DNA of 64,000 nt from Lactiplantibacillus brownii (GTDB lineage: Bacteria; Bacillota; Bacilli; Lactobacillales; Lactobacillaceae). Both the position numbers and the translations under genes were made by a program. Below the pieces are notes generated by a model. That model ran no database searches. It was not told where the DNA came from and worked only from the letters and a program-made list of their open reading frames with translations. Positions 36,648-48,520 of this stretch are shown here, one piece after another. Location of the stretch: assembly GCF_031085375.1 (NCBI RefSeq), contig NZ_JAVCWF010000001.1:744001-808000 (forward strand), given 5' to 3'. Every line of letters starts with the position of its first letter. The first letter of the stretch is position 1.

Positions 36648-38231
36648 TTGAGCAAAGAAAACGTAAAGACCGGTCAAAAACATAAGTTAATTCAATATGC
36701 GAATGGCCCGTCACTAGAAGAGATTAATGGGACGATTGAAGTCCCTAAGAACCTTAATTTTTGGAAAACCTTGTTTGCCTATTCTGGGCCAGGTGCGTTA
36801 GTTGCCGTTGGTTACATGGATCCAGGGAATTGGTCGACCTCAATTACTGGTGGGCAAAATTACCAGTACATGTTAATGTCTGTCATCTTGATTTCAAGTT
36901 TGATTGCGATGTTGCTTCAATATATGGCAGCTAAACTTGGGATCGTGAGTCAGATGGATTTAGCGCAAGCGATTCGGGCCAGAACCAGTAAGTCATTAGG
37001 GATTGTACTATGGATCTTAACTGAGTTTGCGATTATGGCGACCGATATTGCGGAAGTTATCGGGGCAGCTATTGCCTTGTATTTATTATTCGGAATTCCA
37101 TTAGTGATTGCGGTTTTCATTACTGTTTTTGATGTCTTAGTTTTGCTATTATTGACCAAAATTGGATTCCGTAAAATCGAAGCCATTGTGGTTTGCTTGA
37201 TCCTAGTTATTTTGTTTGTGTTCGTTTATCAAGTTGCACTGTCGAATCCTGACTGGGGTGGCGTAATTAAGGGCTTAGTCCCAACTGCGGCCACTTTCTC
37301 AACGTCACGTAGTGTTGCCGGAATGACGCCATTATCTGGGTCATTAGGGATTATTGGGGCTACCGTGATGCCACATAACTTGTATTTACACTCAGCTATT
37401 TCACAAACACGGAAAATTGATCATAGTGATGAAAGTGATGTTGCACGGACGGTCAAATTTGCCGCTTGGGACTCTAACATTCAATTGACCTTTGCCTTTG
37501 TCGTTAACGCTTTACTGTTGATCATGGGGGTCGCAGTTTTCAAGAGTGGCGCGGTTAAAGATCCATCATTCTTCGGACTTTATGAAGCCTTGTCAAATAC
37601 GTCAATGCTCAGCAATGGTATTTTAATTGGGGTTGCCAAGTCTGGGTTACTGTCAGCGTTATTTGCGATTGCACTATTAGCCTCAGGTCAAAATTCAACG
37701 ATTACGGGGACTTTGACTGGGCAAGTGATCATGGAAGGCTTCGTGCATATGCGGATGCCACTATGGTTACGGCGGTTGGTGACGCGGCTTATTTCAGTTA
37801 TTCCAGTATTGATTTGTGTCATGCTGACTAGTGGTAAGAGTGCCATTGATGAGCATACGGCGCTGAATAATTTGATGAACAATTCGCAAGTGTTCTTAGC
37901 CTTTGCGCTCCCATTCTCAATGTTGCCATTGTTAATGATGACAGATAGCAAGGTTGAAATGGGGAATCGGTTTAAAAACTCGATCGTTGTCAAAGTATTA
38001 GGTTGGTTGTCCGTCATTGGGTTAACCGTTTTAAACATGATTGGGTTGCCAGATGCTGTTTTAGGATTCTTTGGGGACAATCCAACGTCTGGCGAACAGC
38101 TGATTTCTAAAATTATTGCTTACGTCTTAGTTGCGGCTATTTTGGCCTTGCTGGTCTGGACCGTCTACGATTTACGACGGGGCAATCAACGTTATGCTGA
38201 ACAACAAAATGCGATTAAGGATGGTGAATAG
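36648..38231 (+). CDS. mntH: Nramp-type Mn2+/H+ symporter
   Basis: A 527-residue manganese transporter with about 11 helices. The metal-binding residues are present: DPGN in helix 1 near residue 60 ([10 protein letters not shown]) and the MPH of helix 6 ([10 protein letters not shown]). TTG 36648 is chosen because AAAGGGGG precedes it by 8 nt; an ATG further upstream has no ribosome site. It is divergent from mntR and followed after 2 bp by a UspA gene. High Mn2+ import substitutes for superoxide dismutase in L. plantarum, which fits this locus. Confidence 0.95.
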   Translation: MSKENVKTGQKHKLIQYANGPSLEEINGTIEVPKNLNFWKTLFAYSGPGALVAVGYMDPGNWSTSITGGQNYQYMLMSVILISSLIAMLLQYMAAKLGIVSQMDLAQAIRARTSKSLGIVLWILTEFAIMATDIAEVIGAAIALYLLFGIPLVIAVFITVFDVLVLLLLTKIGFRKIEAIVVCLILVILFVFVYQVALSNPDWGGVIKGLVPTAATFSTSRSVAGMTPLSGSLGIIGATVMPHNLYLHSAISQTRKIDHSDESDVARTVKFAAWDSNIQLTFAFVVNALLLIMGVAVFKSGAVKDPSFFGLYEALSNTSMLSNGILIGVAKSGLLSALFAIALLASGQNSTITGTLTGQVIMEGFVHMRMPLWLRRLVTRLISVIPVLICVMLTSGKSAIDEHTALNNLMNNSQVFLAFALPFSMLPLLMMTDSKVEMGNRFKNSIVVKVLGWLSVIGLTVLNMIGLPDAVLGFFGDNPTSGEQLISKIIAYVLVAAILALLVWTVYDLRRGNQRYAEQQNAIKDGE

Positions 38232-38233
38232 CC

Positions 38234-38665
38234 ATGAGTACAACTTTTAAGCGAATTTTAGTTGGGGTTGATGATTCGGCAGATGCGTTACTGGCATTCA
38301 AGTATGCCATTGGGCAAGCTGCTCAAACTGATGCCGAATTAGTGATCGTCTCGATTCTAGAAAGTGACGACATGAACGTCTACCAAGCCTTGAGTAAAGA
38401 TTATGTACATGGTGAACGTGATGACTTGAAAAAACACCTTTTGAAATATCAAAAGCAAGCACAAGCGGCTGGGGCCAAGCATGTGCGGTCGTTGATTGCA
38501 GAAGGTGAGCCAGGTGAAACCATTGTTAAAGAAGTGATTCCACATCTTCAACCAGATTTGTTAATTATTGGTTCGATTGCCAAAAAGGGCTTAGCACGCC
38601 GATTTGGGAGTCAAGCTGCCTATATGGCAAAATATTCGCCAATTTCAGTGTTAGTGATCCGCTAA
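38234..38665 (+). CDS. Universal stress protein (UspA family)
   Basis: A 143-residue alpha/beta protein. VGVDDSADALLAFKYA is the N-terminal strand-helix and GSIAKKGLARRFGSQAAYMAKYSPISVLVIR the C-terminal nucleotide-binding region (a G-x-x-x-x-G...GS pattern), suggesting an ATP-binding type. It begins 2 bp after mntH and shares its transcript. MntH-Usp pairing is frequent in lactobacilli; the physiological link is unknown. Confidence 0.93.
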   Translation: MSTTFKRILVGVDDSADALLAFKYAIGQAAQTDAELVIVSILESDDMNVYQALSKDYVHGERDDLKKHLLKYQKQAQAAGAKHVRSLIAEGEPGETIVKEVIPHLQPDLLIIGSIAKKGLARRFGSQAAYMAKYSPISVLVIR

Positions 38666-38686
38666 GACAAAATTAAGTACAGCAAG

Positions 38687-38734
38687 TCAAAAAAGATCTC
38701 TCAAGAATTCATCTTGAGAGATCTTTTTTTGACT
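38687..38734. terminator. Bidirectional terminator
   Basis: A 20-bp arm AGTCAAAAAAGATCTCTCAA (38687-38706) pairs with 38714-38734, with T-runs on both strands, ending usp and facing the polyphosphate operon. Confidence 0.88.
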
Positions 38735-38774
38735 GCTGGAAGCTTGATATACTGTAATTTAGCTGCGAACCTTT

Positions 38775-39728
38775 TTATCCAGGAACGTTGTTATTTTGTT
38801 CAGCTAAGGTGGTGAGATGTTCAAACAAGATGCCTTCACGTAAGCCGTTTTGTGAGAAGATGATGCGATCAGAATCGAGAAAACGCATCAGCATGATAGC
38901 TGGTACCATGCCGCCGACAATGATATCGGCCCGATCCTTGGCCAGCCCAGGAATCTTCGCGCGACCCGCGGCGTCCTGAGTGAGCACGTCGTTAAAAGTT
39001 TGATAGATCGCGGTGTCACGTAACCGATAGCCGTGAATGTCTTCAAAATTCAAAAAGTTACTTTTACGACGATTGATCTTAGCAATGGTTCGGTTACTGC
39101 CGCCGAGACAAACTAGCGGTAGGTTTTGACCGTTGCGAAGCCACCACACACTATTAAACAATTTATCGACAAACGTCATCGTGTCAAAAAGGGCATTGGC
39201 TGGAATCTGATCGTTGAGGCCAAACTTTTCCGATAAACTGACAGCGCCAATCGGGAGACTGATGAGATTTTTCGCGCGGCCGTTGATGATCAAAACCAAT
39301 TCACAACTCCCGCCACCAGTATCCATCATGACACAGTTAGTTGTGGGTAGGGTATTGACCACTCCGAGGTAATCATAGTAAGCCTCAGTGGTACCAGGGA
39401 TTACTTCGATATCTAGACCAACGTCGGTTTTAACGCGTTTTAAAAACTTTTTCTGATTCGTGGCTTTACGCGTGGCCGCAGTGGCGACGGCTCGTAATTT
39501 TAAATTAGGTAATTTGTCATAAACGTCTTTAAAAGATTGCAAGGCGGCGACGGTTCGGTCAATTGCGGCCGCTTTTAAGGTTGGCGCTTCCGCATCATCT
39601 TCGTTTTCAGAGAGCCGAACCATTTCTTTTAACCGGTGGGTAACTGTATAACTGCCATCCGGTTGAATCTGGGTCACGGTCATCCGACACGAGTTCGATC
39701 CTAAATCAATTACGGCAAAATTTTCCAT
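38775..39728 (-). CDS. ppx: Exopolyphosphatase / pppGpp phosphatase (Ppx/GppA)
   Basis: A 317-residue actin-fold phosphatase. Motifs IDLGSNSCRM (residues 8-17), MDTGGGSCEL and the GG-MVPAIMLM helix are intact. It releases phosphate from polyphosphate ends or from pppGpp. Its ATG directly abuts the stop codon of ppk, so the genes are translationally linked. It is the short form without an HD domain, in contrast with the first gene of this operon. Confidence 0.9.
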   Translation of the reverse strand: MENFAVIDLGSNSCRMTVTQIQPDGSYTVTHRLKEMVRLSENEDDAEAPTLKAAAIDRTVAALQSFKDVYDKLPNLKLRAVATAATRKATNQKKFLKRVKTDVGLDIEVIPGTTEAYYDYLGVVNTLPTTNCVMMDTGGGSCELVLIINGRAKNLISLPIGAVSLSEKFGLNDQIPANALFDTMTFVDKLFNSVWWLRNGQNLPLVCLGGSNRTIAKINRRKSNFLNFEDIHGYRLRDTAIYQTFNDVLTQDAAGRAKIPGLAKDRADIIVGGMVPAIMLMRFLDSDRIIFSQNGLREGILFEHLTTLAEQNNNVPG

Positions 39729-41885
39729 TTATTGGTCATCTCCATCATCACTGAGTGGGTTCGGTTCATTCTTGGGACTCATCATCGGAATAAATTGATG
39801 CGCCGTACTGGTGGGCGTCGGTGTCGCATGATCGGCAGCAACGCGTTTTTCAGCTCCGGCAATAAAACTGTTTTGTGAATCCAATGTTGGCAAGCCCCGG
39901 CGATCACATTTTTGATAAGTGTTGTCGGCTTGCAGAATCCGTGTCTTGACGGTGTCATGCCACATCGTGTTGAAAATGGTCATGGCGCGATCACTAATTT
40001 CTGGTTGTAACAGTGGGAATAGTAATTCGACTCGACGATTTAAATTCCGCGTCATCATGTCCGCACTGGATAAATAAATCTGTGGTTCGCCATCGTTGCT
40101 AAAGTAATAAATCCGACTATGTTCCAATAATCGTCCAATAATCGAATGGACTTCGATATTGTCGGAGACCCCCTTGATTCCGGTACGCAAACAACAAATT
40201 CCGCGGATGATTAGTTGAATTTTAACTCCCGCATGTGAAGCTTCATAGAGTTTACTGATAATTTGCGGGTCAGAAAGTGAGTTCATTTTCATTTTGACGA
40301 GTGCTGGGCGGCCGGCTTTGGCGATGGCAATCTCAGCGTCCAACTTTTCATTGATGAAATCACGAATGCCATCTGGTGAAATATGCAATTTGTGGAAATA
40401 GGGTGGTTCTGAGTAGCCGGACAACATGTTAAAGATGTTGGAGGCATCAATCCCCATATCGGTATCGGCGGTAAACAAGCCGAGGTCGGTGTAGAAATGT
40501 GCGGTAACATCGTTATAGTTCCCGGTACCCATGTGCATGTAACGTTTGATGCCTTCATTTTCGCGCCGTACGACTAAGGCCAACTTACAGTGGGTCTTTA
40601 AGCCAATGAGGCCGTAAATGACATGGCAACCCATTTCTTCGAGCTTTTTGGCCCAATGGACGTTATTTTCTTCATCAAAACGTGCCTTAACTTCTACCAG
40701 TACCGTGACTTGCTTACCGTTTTGGGCTGCTTGACCTAAATACTTAATGATCGGTGAATCTGCCGAAACGCGATAGAGGGTCATCTTAATGGCTAAGACA
40801 TTTTTATCCTCAGCCGCTTCATGAATGAAGTCAACGACTGGTTGGAAGTCGTCGTATGGATATTGCATTAAGATGTCGTGATCTTTAATTAAATCAAAGA
40901 TTGATTTTTCACGATAGACTGCTGGATAGTAGGCATGATATTTTTGATAATTTAAGTCATCGTGTCCCGTGATCGACTTGACTAGCTTGGATAAGAAAGT
41001 CAAATTGAGCGGGCCATTGACGATGTAGAGGGCACTTTCAGTCGTGCCGAGTGCTTTGACTAAGCGCGTCCGCTGATGCTTACTCATGCTCTTTTCGACT
41101 TCTAGGCGCATTACCTTACCGTGTTCACGCATCTTCAATTGCTTTTGAACTTCTTTGAGTAAATCAGACGTATCTTCTTCCGCGACATCTAAATCGAGGT
41201 CACGAATGACGCGGTAGGCGCTGGTTTCTTTGACGGTATAATTGATGAATAGTGAGCCAACAAAGGCCTTAATAATATCTTCAATTAAAATAAACCGGTT
41301 TTCGGCACCAGGTAAAATGACGACTCGTGGGAAAACGTCCGGAACTTGAACGGTCGCAAACTTGCGCTCTTTTTTATTGCCATTTTTATAGATGCGTAAC
41401 GCAATATTTAACGTGTTGTTCGCAATAAATGGGAATGGCCGTGAAGAATCATCCGCCATTGGGGTCAACGCGGGATACAATTCATCGTCAAAGTAGTTCT
41501 TAACGAAATTATATTGCTCATCCGTCAAATCCGCCATCGTTAGCAACCGGATATCGTGTTGTTCAAGTAACGGCATTAATGAACGGTTCAACGTATTATA
41601 TTGACGTTTGACCATTTCATGGGCCTGATCACTAATAGCGGTCACTTGATCCGTTGGGGTCATGCCCGCGGGATCGGTTTTAGTGTAATTAACCGAGATC
41701 AACTTGCGTAGTGAGGCGACCCGGACCGTGAAAAATTCATCTAAATTACTCTGTGTAATGCCTAAAAAACGGACACGTTCTAGCAATGGATTATCCTTAT
41801 CACGTGCTTCGTCCAGCACACGATAGTTGAAGTCCATCCAACTTAGTTCGCGATTGGTGTAATAACTTTCCTTTTGGTAATTCAT
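39729..41885 (-). CDS. ppk: Polyphosphate kinase 1
   Basis: A 718-residue enzyme polymerising the gamma-phosphate of ATP into polyphosphate. The N-terminal domain starts with YYTNRELSWMDFNYRVL, and the two phospholipase-D-like catalytic domains carry the autophosphorylated histidine in GLKTHCKLALV near residue 434 and the HMGTGNYN segment. It starts 1 bp after the upstream exopolyphosphatase gene. Synthesis and degradation enzymes therefore share one transcript. Confidence 0.96.
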   Translation of the reverse strand: MNYQKESYYTNRELSWMDFNYRVLDEARDKDNPLLERVRFLGITQSNLDEFFTVRVASLRKLISVNYTKTDPAGMTPTDQVTAISDQAHEMVKRQYNTLNRSLMPLLEQHDIRLLTMADLTDEQYNFVKNYFDDELYPALTPMADDSSRPFPFIANNTLNIALRIYKNGNKKERKFATVQVPDVFPRVVILPGAENRFILIEDIIKAFVGSLFINYTVKETSAYRVIRDLDLDVAEEDTSDLLKEVQKQLKMREHGKVMRLEVEKSMSKHQRTRLVKALGTTESALYIVNGPLNLTFLSKLVKSITGHDDLNYQKYHAYYPAVYREKSIFDLIKDHDILMQYPYDDFQPVVDFIHEAAEDKNVLAIKMTLYRVSADSPIIKYLGQAAQNGKQVTVLVEVKARFDEENNVHWAKKLEEMGCHVIYGLIGLKTHCKLALVVRRENEGIKRYMHMGTGNYNDVTAHFYTDLGLFTADTDMGIDASNIFNMLSGYSEPPYFHKLHISPDGIRDFINEKLDAEIAIAKAGRPALVKMKMNSLSDPQIISKLYEASHAGVKIQLIIRGICCLRTGIKGVSDNIEVHSIIGRLLEHSRIYYFSNDGEPQIYLSSADMMTRNLNRRVELLFPLLQPEISDRAMTIFNTMWHDTVKTRILQADNTYQKCDRRGLPTLDSQNSFIAGAEKRVAADHATPTPTSTAHQFIPMMSPKNEPNPLSDDGDDQ

Positions 41886-41886
41886 C

Positions 41887-43416
41887 TTAACGTACCCCCC
41901 GACGCTTAATTACAGGTGTTAGTCCAAAGACCTCCTTGAAGAATTCGGACTTTTGTGAGAACACCCAATTTTCTAAAAATAGATCATCGTGTGCGTAACA
42001 CGTAATGATGACCCGTGGATTTTTAATGGACACGGAAATTTTACTGATCTTCTGACGACGCCCATCATCTAAGGCATCCGCTAACCTTAAAATGGCTGAT
42101 AATTTAGAAACGACTAAGCGTTGCTCCAAGCTCATATGTTCAAAATGCTTGATATCTTTAGACGGTGTCTGCGCACTATGATAGCGGGCAATCGTCGCAA
42201 TCGTTTGCTTCTCAGCGTTGGTGAGTCCCGTTAATTCCGTGGCGCGCAAAATGTAATCCGAATGCATGTAATGTTGATGCGGATCAATATAACTACCGAC
42301 GTCATGCACGATGGCAGCCACTTGGAGTAATAAACGTTCGCGTTTTCCTAAATGATGTAACGGTTTGAGCTGATCAAATAAGTGTAATGAGAATTTGGTC
42401 ACTAAATCGCGGTGCTTTGGTTCGACATTATACCGGTCTGCTAAATTTTTGGCTGCCGTCACGATTTGGTTATTAAAGTTATATTTTTTATAACCTAACT
42501 TAACGGCTTCCTGAATAATGAGACCATCCAGAGCCGTGACGTTGCCAAGCCAGATGGTTTTGGCATCTGTGAGTTGTAAGAGCTCGTTAATGAGTAGTAG
42601 TTCTGGAATAATGAGCCGCACATCGTTTTCGTCGACTTCGTACTTATCCATTAAGTATTGATCGGAGGCGTTGATCACATCATCATAGAGGGCTTTGAAG
42701 TCCGCTTTACTGAGTTCTTCCACGCCAGCCTTAGATTGTTGCCGCTGGAATAAGTTGGAAAATGGTGCAACGCCCAACATCACCACGTTGCTCGGTTGTT
42801 GCCGAGTCGCCGGTAAGAACCGACCAAAATCGGCAATTTGACTAGAAATATAATCGTCTAGGACTTCGACGTAGTTCGGCACACTGGATTGTAAATCTTC
42901 TAGGACTTCGGCAATCCGGACGGGTCCTAGTCGCAGACTACGCGAAAATGCAAACGTCCCGTGATCATAATGTGAAATGCCGACACTACCAGAATTGATC
43001 CCCAATAAGTAGGTCGGTGATTCGATGATCTGTTTGAATTTTGGAAAATGGACTGCGACGGCGGCCGAGCGTAAATAAGTTTCCTGACTACTTGAAAGCC
43101 AGTCGATCTTTAAGCCGGTCCGTACCAAGAGTTGATCTTGAATGTAATCCGCGTTATTGGCGGTCGATAGAGACCAAGAACCCCAGAGATGGTAATCTTT
43201 CACGCCATAATCATGCATGATTTGAATGAAACCCGTCAAAGCCTGCGTGGCTTGTTCGACTGAGTCGTAATCAATGGTGTGCTGATCGTAAATATCTTCA
43301 CCTAATGACACGTCTGAGCGAACGCGTTCGACTTGTCGTAAGGTCCGTAAGTTGACGATGGACAGTTCAATGCTTTGGACATTGATCATCATAATACCGA
43401 ATAATTTTGCTGCCAT
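41887..43416 (-). CDS. ppx: Exopolyphosphatase-like protein with C-terminal HD domain
   Basis: A 509-residue protein combining an N-terminal Ppx/GppA actin-like fold (about residues 1-300) with a C-terminal HD domain (VHDVGSYIDPHQHYMHS near 365, giving the HD metal pair). The first phosphate-binding loop is weakly conserved (NSGSVGISHYD instead of DxGGGS), so this half may be divergent in activity. First gene of the ppx-ppk-ppx operon; GGGGGAT precedes the ATG. The two flanking exopolyphosphatases differ in length and domain content. Confidence 0.87.
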   Translation of the reverse strand: MAAKLFGIMMINVQSIELSIVNLRTLRQVERVRSDVSLGEDIYDQHTIDYDSVEQATQALTGFIQIMHDYGVKDYHLWGSWSLSTANNADYIQDQLLVRTGLKIDWLSSSQETYLRSAAVAVHFPKFKQIIESPTYLLGINSGSVGISHYDHGTFAFSRSLRLGPVRIAEVLEDLQSSVPNYVEVLDDYISSQIADFGRFLPATRQQPSNVVMLGVAPFSNLFQRQQSKAGVEELSKADFKALYDDVINASDQYLMDKYEVDENDVRLIIPELLLINELLQLTDAKTIWLGNVTALDGLIIQEAVKLGYKKYNFNNQIVTAAKNLADRYNVEPKHRDLVTKFSLHLFDQLKPLHHLGKRERLLLQVAAIVHDVGSYIDPHQHYMHSDYILRATELTGLTNAEKQTIATIARYHSAQTPSKDIKHFEHMSLEQRLVVSKLSAILRLADALDDGRRQKISKISVSIKNPRVIITCYAHDDLFLENWVFSQKSEFFKEVFGLTPVIKRRGVR

Positions 43417-43569
43417 ATTAATCCCCCGTTTATGTCTTTTGGTGCTTATTGTATATGTATTCTGGCCGCTAATTGCCGCATACTCCAGTTTAACATATGC
43501 AAAAGGTCGTTAATATCTATCAAAAAGGTGTAAATTTTTTTTTATTGTTGTAAAGATTCAGTTAACACT

Positions 43570-43613
43570 AAAAAAAGCGCAATTCAGCAGCAAACGAGTT
43601 GTTTCTGAACCGC
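43570..43613 (-). terminator. Terminator of the LicD gene
   Basis: On the minus strand GCGGTTCAG pairs with CTGAATTGC (two G-T pairs), with a T7 run 2 nt after the stem. Confidence 0.75.
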
Positions 43614-43624
43614 ACTAGTGGGGC

Positions 43625-44434
43625 TTACAAAATTTCATGATTATTAATAATTAGTTTGTTCAGATGCTTTTCAACTCGTTGATCAACTGGTGGTAATTGG
43701 TGATAGTCGCCATACATTCTCGTCAGAATTTGGTCGTAAGCCTTAGGAATCTTGGCCTGGATCGTTTCAAAAGGGGCCAGTACTAATTCCGTTAACTCCG
43801 CGTGCGATAAGATTTCTTTGTCATAGTCATATTGTGACGCTAAGTTCTTGTAAGTCCGTGAATCCGATTGCTCATAGAGACGCATGTAACCGTCACGTTC
43901 TTGTTTATGCGCGTTAACTTCAGCGAGTTGCTGGACCGTCTTTTTCTTAAGGATATTGCGTAACGGTGTTTTAACAAAATTATAATTTAACCGGAGTAAG
44001 ATGGCGGCATCTTCAAATTTATAATGTCTCATTTGTGACCGGCGGAGCGCTTCGTCAGCGGGAATCTTATCAAAAGGAAAAATATCCACAAAGACGCCTT
44101 TGAAGGCATTGTTCACATTGTTTTTTTCTTCAATGTAAGTATTGACGTCGAGCAGCTTCATATAGCTGAGCGCGTAATCGGGATCACTAGCCCCAGTTTG
44201 GAGAAAGTATTGGTTTGGATCTAAATAACGATTGGCCACTGTGATGAAACGTTCATACTCACTACGGCGCATCCCGATATCAATATCGTCATCCCACGGA
44301 ATGAAGCCTTGATGACGGATGGCGCCAAGCAATGAGCCGCCAATCAGAAAGTAATCAATCTTTTCCGTGTCGCAAATTGTGATCACGGTTTGCATGAGGT
44401 CTAATTCGACTTGATGCAATGGTGAAAGTGGCAT
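43625..44434 (-). CDS. LicD-family protein
   Basis: A 269-residue protein of the LicD family, whose best-known member transfers phosphocholine to teichoic acid; many relatives act on other phosphodiester or glycan substrates. The nucleotidyltransferase-like core GGSLLGAIRHQGFIPWDDDIDIGM (residues 32-55) has the catalytic Asp cluster. AAGGAGG precedes the ATG. A role in decorating surface glycopolymers is likely, but the substrate is open. It is a single-gene unit. Confidence 0.9.
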   Translation of the reverse strand: MPLSPLHQVELDLMQTVITICDTEKIDYFLIGGSLLGAIRHQGFIPWDDDIDIGMRRSEYERFITVANRYLDPNQYFLQTGASDPDYALSYMKLLDVNTYIEEKNNVNNAFKGVFVDIFPFDKIPADEALRRSQMRHYKFEDAAILLRLNYNFVKTPLRNILKKKTVQQLAEVNAHKQERDGYMRLYEQSDSRTYKNLASQYDYDKEILSHAELTELVLAPFETIQAKIPKAYDQILTRMYGDYHQLPPVDQRVEKHLNKLIINNHEIL

Positions 44435-44624
44435 AATGTCAGCCTCCTTTTCGTAAGCGTTTCCTCAAACTCTATCATACACTTTGTCCGCTTGAATTGT
44501 TAGGCAGGATGCCTTACGTCCACAAATCTGGTCAAATGATAGGTGATTTTGTGCAAACTGGTTAAAGGCGTGTTATATTTTAAAAAATGCTTAGAATGCA
44601 AATTTGAAATGATGGTGAAATGTA

Positions 44625-45101
44625 ATGACAAATGCTGATTTGAGCAAATTATTAAATAACTATTTTGAGGCCTATCAAAATACAACCAAAATTATGGCAG
44701 ATTTGGTTGCTTGGCCATTAAGTCAAAATAAGTTATCGTTTGAGCAATTTTTAATCTTACGCCGGATCGCAACGACCGACGCAGTAACCTTAAACGATAT
44801 TGCGGTGCAACGTCAAGTGACGTGCAGTGCGATTTCGCGGCAAATTAAGGCACTCCTAGCGCAACATTATGTGTTTCAAGTGCCTGATCCACAAGATCGG
44901 CGGCGGTTATATTTACATTTAACTGAAGCAGGTCAGCGAGTCGAAGTAGTGGTGAACTCCGCCATTACGGATCATTTTGATAAGTGGGTCGATCGACTTG
45001 GTGAGTCTCAGATCAATGAGGCGCTAAAGATGATGGAAACAATCAGTGACCAAGTGATGAAGCTGGGTCAGACGGATAATGAATCCCCACATGATCGGTA
45101 G
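44625..45101 (+). CDS. MarR-family transcriptional regulator
   Basis: A 158-residue winged-helix protein: NDIAVQRQVTCSAISRQIKALLAQHYV is the recognition region and PQDRRRLYLHLT the wing. It resembles the regulator at 11523-12032. A GGTGA-type ribosome site lies before the ATG. It is divergent from the LicD gene (190 bp apart), which might be a target. Confidence 0.87.
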   Translation: MTNADLSKLLNNYFEAYQNTTKIMADLVAWPLSQNKLSFEQFLILRRIATTDAVTLNDIAVQRQVTCSAISRQIKALLAQHYVFQVPDPQDRRRLYLHLTEAGQRVEVVVNSAITDHFDKWVDRLGESQINEALKMMETISDQVMKLGQTDNESPHDR

Positions 45102-45192
45102 TCAGGAATGGCAGCGGTATAAGGATTAGGTGAGTTTGACGTTTTTTTTGACGCAAAACTTAACTTATCAGTTTATTGATAGCAGAATAGGC

Positions 45193-45243
45193 AAGTGACC
45201 GGTAAATACTCAGAATGTTCTGAATAGTTACCGGTCACTTTTG
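45193..45243. terminator. Hairpin after the MarR gene
   Basis: AAGTGACCGGTAA pairs perfectly with TTACCGGTCACTT, with an inner CAGAA/TTCTG stem; the T-run is only TTTT. Confidence 0.6.
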
Positions 45244-45244
45244 A

Positions 45245-45544
45245 GTCAGAATTTTTGTTGTCATTGTAGATTAACTGAAGAAGTTGGGCAAAAAATGTTT
45301 GGAAATTTGAATACGAGCATGTCTTAGTCCTATCAGTATCAAAAATAGCCAGTTTCAATGGGCTGGCTGCGCGATTGAAATTGACTATTAACTATTTAGT
45401 ATTGGTGTTAATTACTGGTCCACCTGACGCCACTGGCTGAGTATGACGCGGTGGCATCGTTGATTCTAGGGGATACAACGAATCCCAATTCAATCAACAC
45501 CAAGTGTAAAGCCGTGATTATTCGTGACATATATACCTGCATAA
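45245..45544. other. Gene-free stretch before repeat copy 4
   Basis: I see no convincing gene, promoter or RNA here. Short frames present lack ribosome sites. Confidence 0.4.
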
Positions 45545-46067
45545 CTTGTCGCTCCGGTTGGTCTGGACTGATGCTGGAACGTGGTGGCCTCGTTTGTGAG
45601 CCACAGTGCGGTCTCACAAGCCGGGCTTTCTCTAAGCTGGAAATTCACCAGTAGCCGAAACGTGTTCGGTCCAACTGCTCCCTCTGCTTGGGACGCCATC
45701 ACAACCACTCGGAAAACCACCGAGTCATTGTGATGGCTAGGCAATGCTCAGGAGCAACCCGTTGGTCCTCACACTCTGAAAAATTTCACCACTGAGCATC
45801 ATCCAGCCCAACCTGCGCTAAATCAAGAAGTCTAATATTAATCGGTTTTCATTGGATCCTGATTTTGCCAATGTTTTATTGGTGACAACCACTATTTAAC
45901 GTCGGAGTGGACTAGTTCGTTTGCCGTGTCGAGACACTTAGCTGGGTGAGTTTCCCAGGTTAGTGTCTGGCCGACTTTTAAGACGTGGACTTCGGCTTGA
46001 AAGCGCCCTGCAGACCGTTTTTTGGCTGCAGGTCTGCCTCACAGCAAACGGGCTGGTCCACGGAGAC
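45545..46067 (+). repeat. Composite palindromic element, copy 4 (B long + spacer + A)
   Basis: A long B module at 45545-45823 contains an insert of about 125 bp relative to the short B. The insert includes the hairpin with arms GCCATCACAA and TTGTGATGGC around 45705-45736. A spacer of about 75 bp and a complete A module at 45901-46067 follow. The right end of A is 15 bp from the stop codon of the GH1 gene. Confidence 0.92.
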
Positions 46068-46082
46068 GGAAACTTGGACAAG

Positions 46083-47591
<1,509 letters not shown>

Positions 47592-47615
47592 TCAAATCAG
47601 TTATGAGTCTTAAAG

Positions 47616-48434
47616 TTATGAAACTGGCGTTAACAGGAACTTTTCAATCGTGTGAGCAACGCCATCTTCGTCATTGCTAGTCGTGATATAATCAGCGGCA
47701 GCTTTAGCGTTGGTCCCACCATTTCCCATGCTGACAGCGATCCCAGCGAACTCAAACATCGGCAGGTCATTGTCGGCGTCACCAATTGCGAGAACTTCTG
47801 CTGGCGCGAGACCTAGGTAACTGGTCAAATCAAACAAACCGTTACCCTTATTGGCACAATCACTCATCACTTCGAGCAGTACTGGGGCTGAGCGGACAAT
47901 GTAAGTTCCCGTAGCCAGTCCGGCTTGGATTTCAGCCAAGTGAGCGTCTAATTGGTCTGGTTCACCGACAAACACGCCTTTGGTGAGTGCCAAGTCAGTT
48001 GGTAAATCGGCAACGTCACGGACAAATAGCCCCGCTTGATTTTCTGAAGCTTGCATCACGACATATTTATTAATGTTGGCATTGGCAGTATAGATATTGC
48101 CCGCGGTATCAATGGCGTTGAAGCCTAAGCTTGTTTTAACGCTCAGCGCAGCTAGTTTAGCATAATAATCAGCGGTCAAGGTGCTTTGAGCCAAGATTTG
48201 GCCCGTTGCGGTTTGAACGAGCGCCCCATTATTGGTGATCACATATTGGTCGTCACCCGTAATGCCAAGTTCAGTTAGGAAGGGTTTTACACCGTCGAAG
48301 GGGCGCCCGGAACAAAGAACCACTTTGACGTCACTGGCGAGTAACTGTTGTACCCGGTGTTTAGTGCTAGCCAATAATTGGCCGTGTGAGTTTAGTAACG
48401 TGTCGTCAATATCAATTGCCATTAATTTAATCAT
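47616..48434 (-). CDS. Cof-type HAD-IIB phosphatase
   Basis: A 272-residue HAD phosphatase with intact motif I DIDDT (residues 7-11), motif II CSGRP and motif IV GDADNDLPMF near 212. ATG 48434 follows AAAGGAGCG; the longer in-frame version starts before that site. Lying between the RpiR regulator and the GH1 gene, it probably removes phosphate from sugar phosphates produced by the hydrolase. Confidence 0.9.
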   Translation of the reverse strand: MIKLMAIDIDDTLLNSHGQLLASTKHRVQQLLASDVKVVLCSGRPFDGVKPFLTELGITGDDQYVITNNGALVQTATGQILAQSTLTADYYAKLAALSVKTSLGFNAIDTAGNIYTANANINKYVVMQASENQAGLFVRDVADLPTDLALTKGVFVGEPDQLDAHLAEIQAGLATGTYIVRSAPVLLEVMSDCANKGNGLFDLTSYLGLAPAEVLAIGDADNDLPMFEFAGIAVSMGNGGTNAKAAADYITTSNDEDGVAHTIEKFLLTPVS

Positions 48435-48468
48435 GTTAAACGCTCCTTTATTTAGTTGATAGTGCAAG

Positions 48469-48482
48469 TATAAGCGCTACCA
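48469..48482. promoter_or_regulatory. cre-like site before the HAD-GH1 genes
   Basis: TATAAGCGCTACCA on the plus strand matches a cre site at about 10 of 14 positions. Weak evidence on its own. Confidence 0.3.
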
Positions 48483-48520
48483 ATAGCTTTTCCTAGGGCT
48501 TAGAGCGTTCCTGATAAGTT

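Noticed and set aside
44440..44470. cre-like sequence before the LicD gene
   Set aside because: GAGGAAACGCTTAC misses the outer consensus positions and overlaps the ribosome-site region; too weak to claim.
45545..46067. CRISPR array or IS element as explanation for the repeats
   Set aside because: No regular short repeat-spacer pattern and no transposase in or near any copy; the units are modular palindromes.
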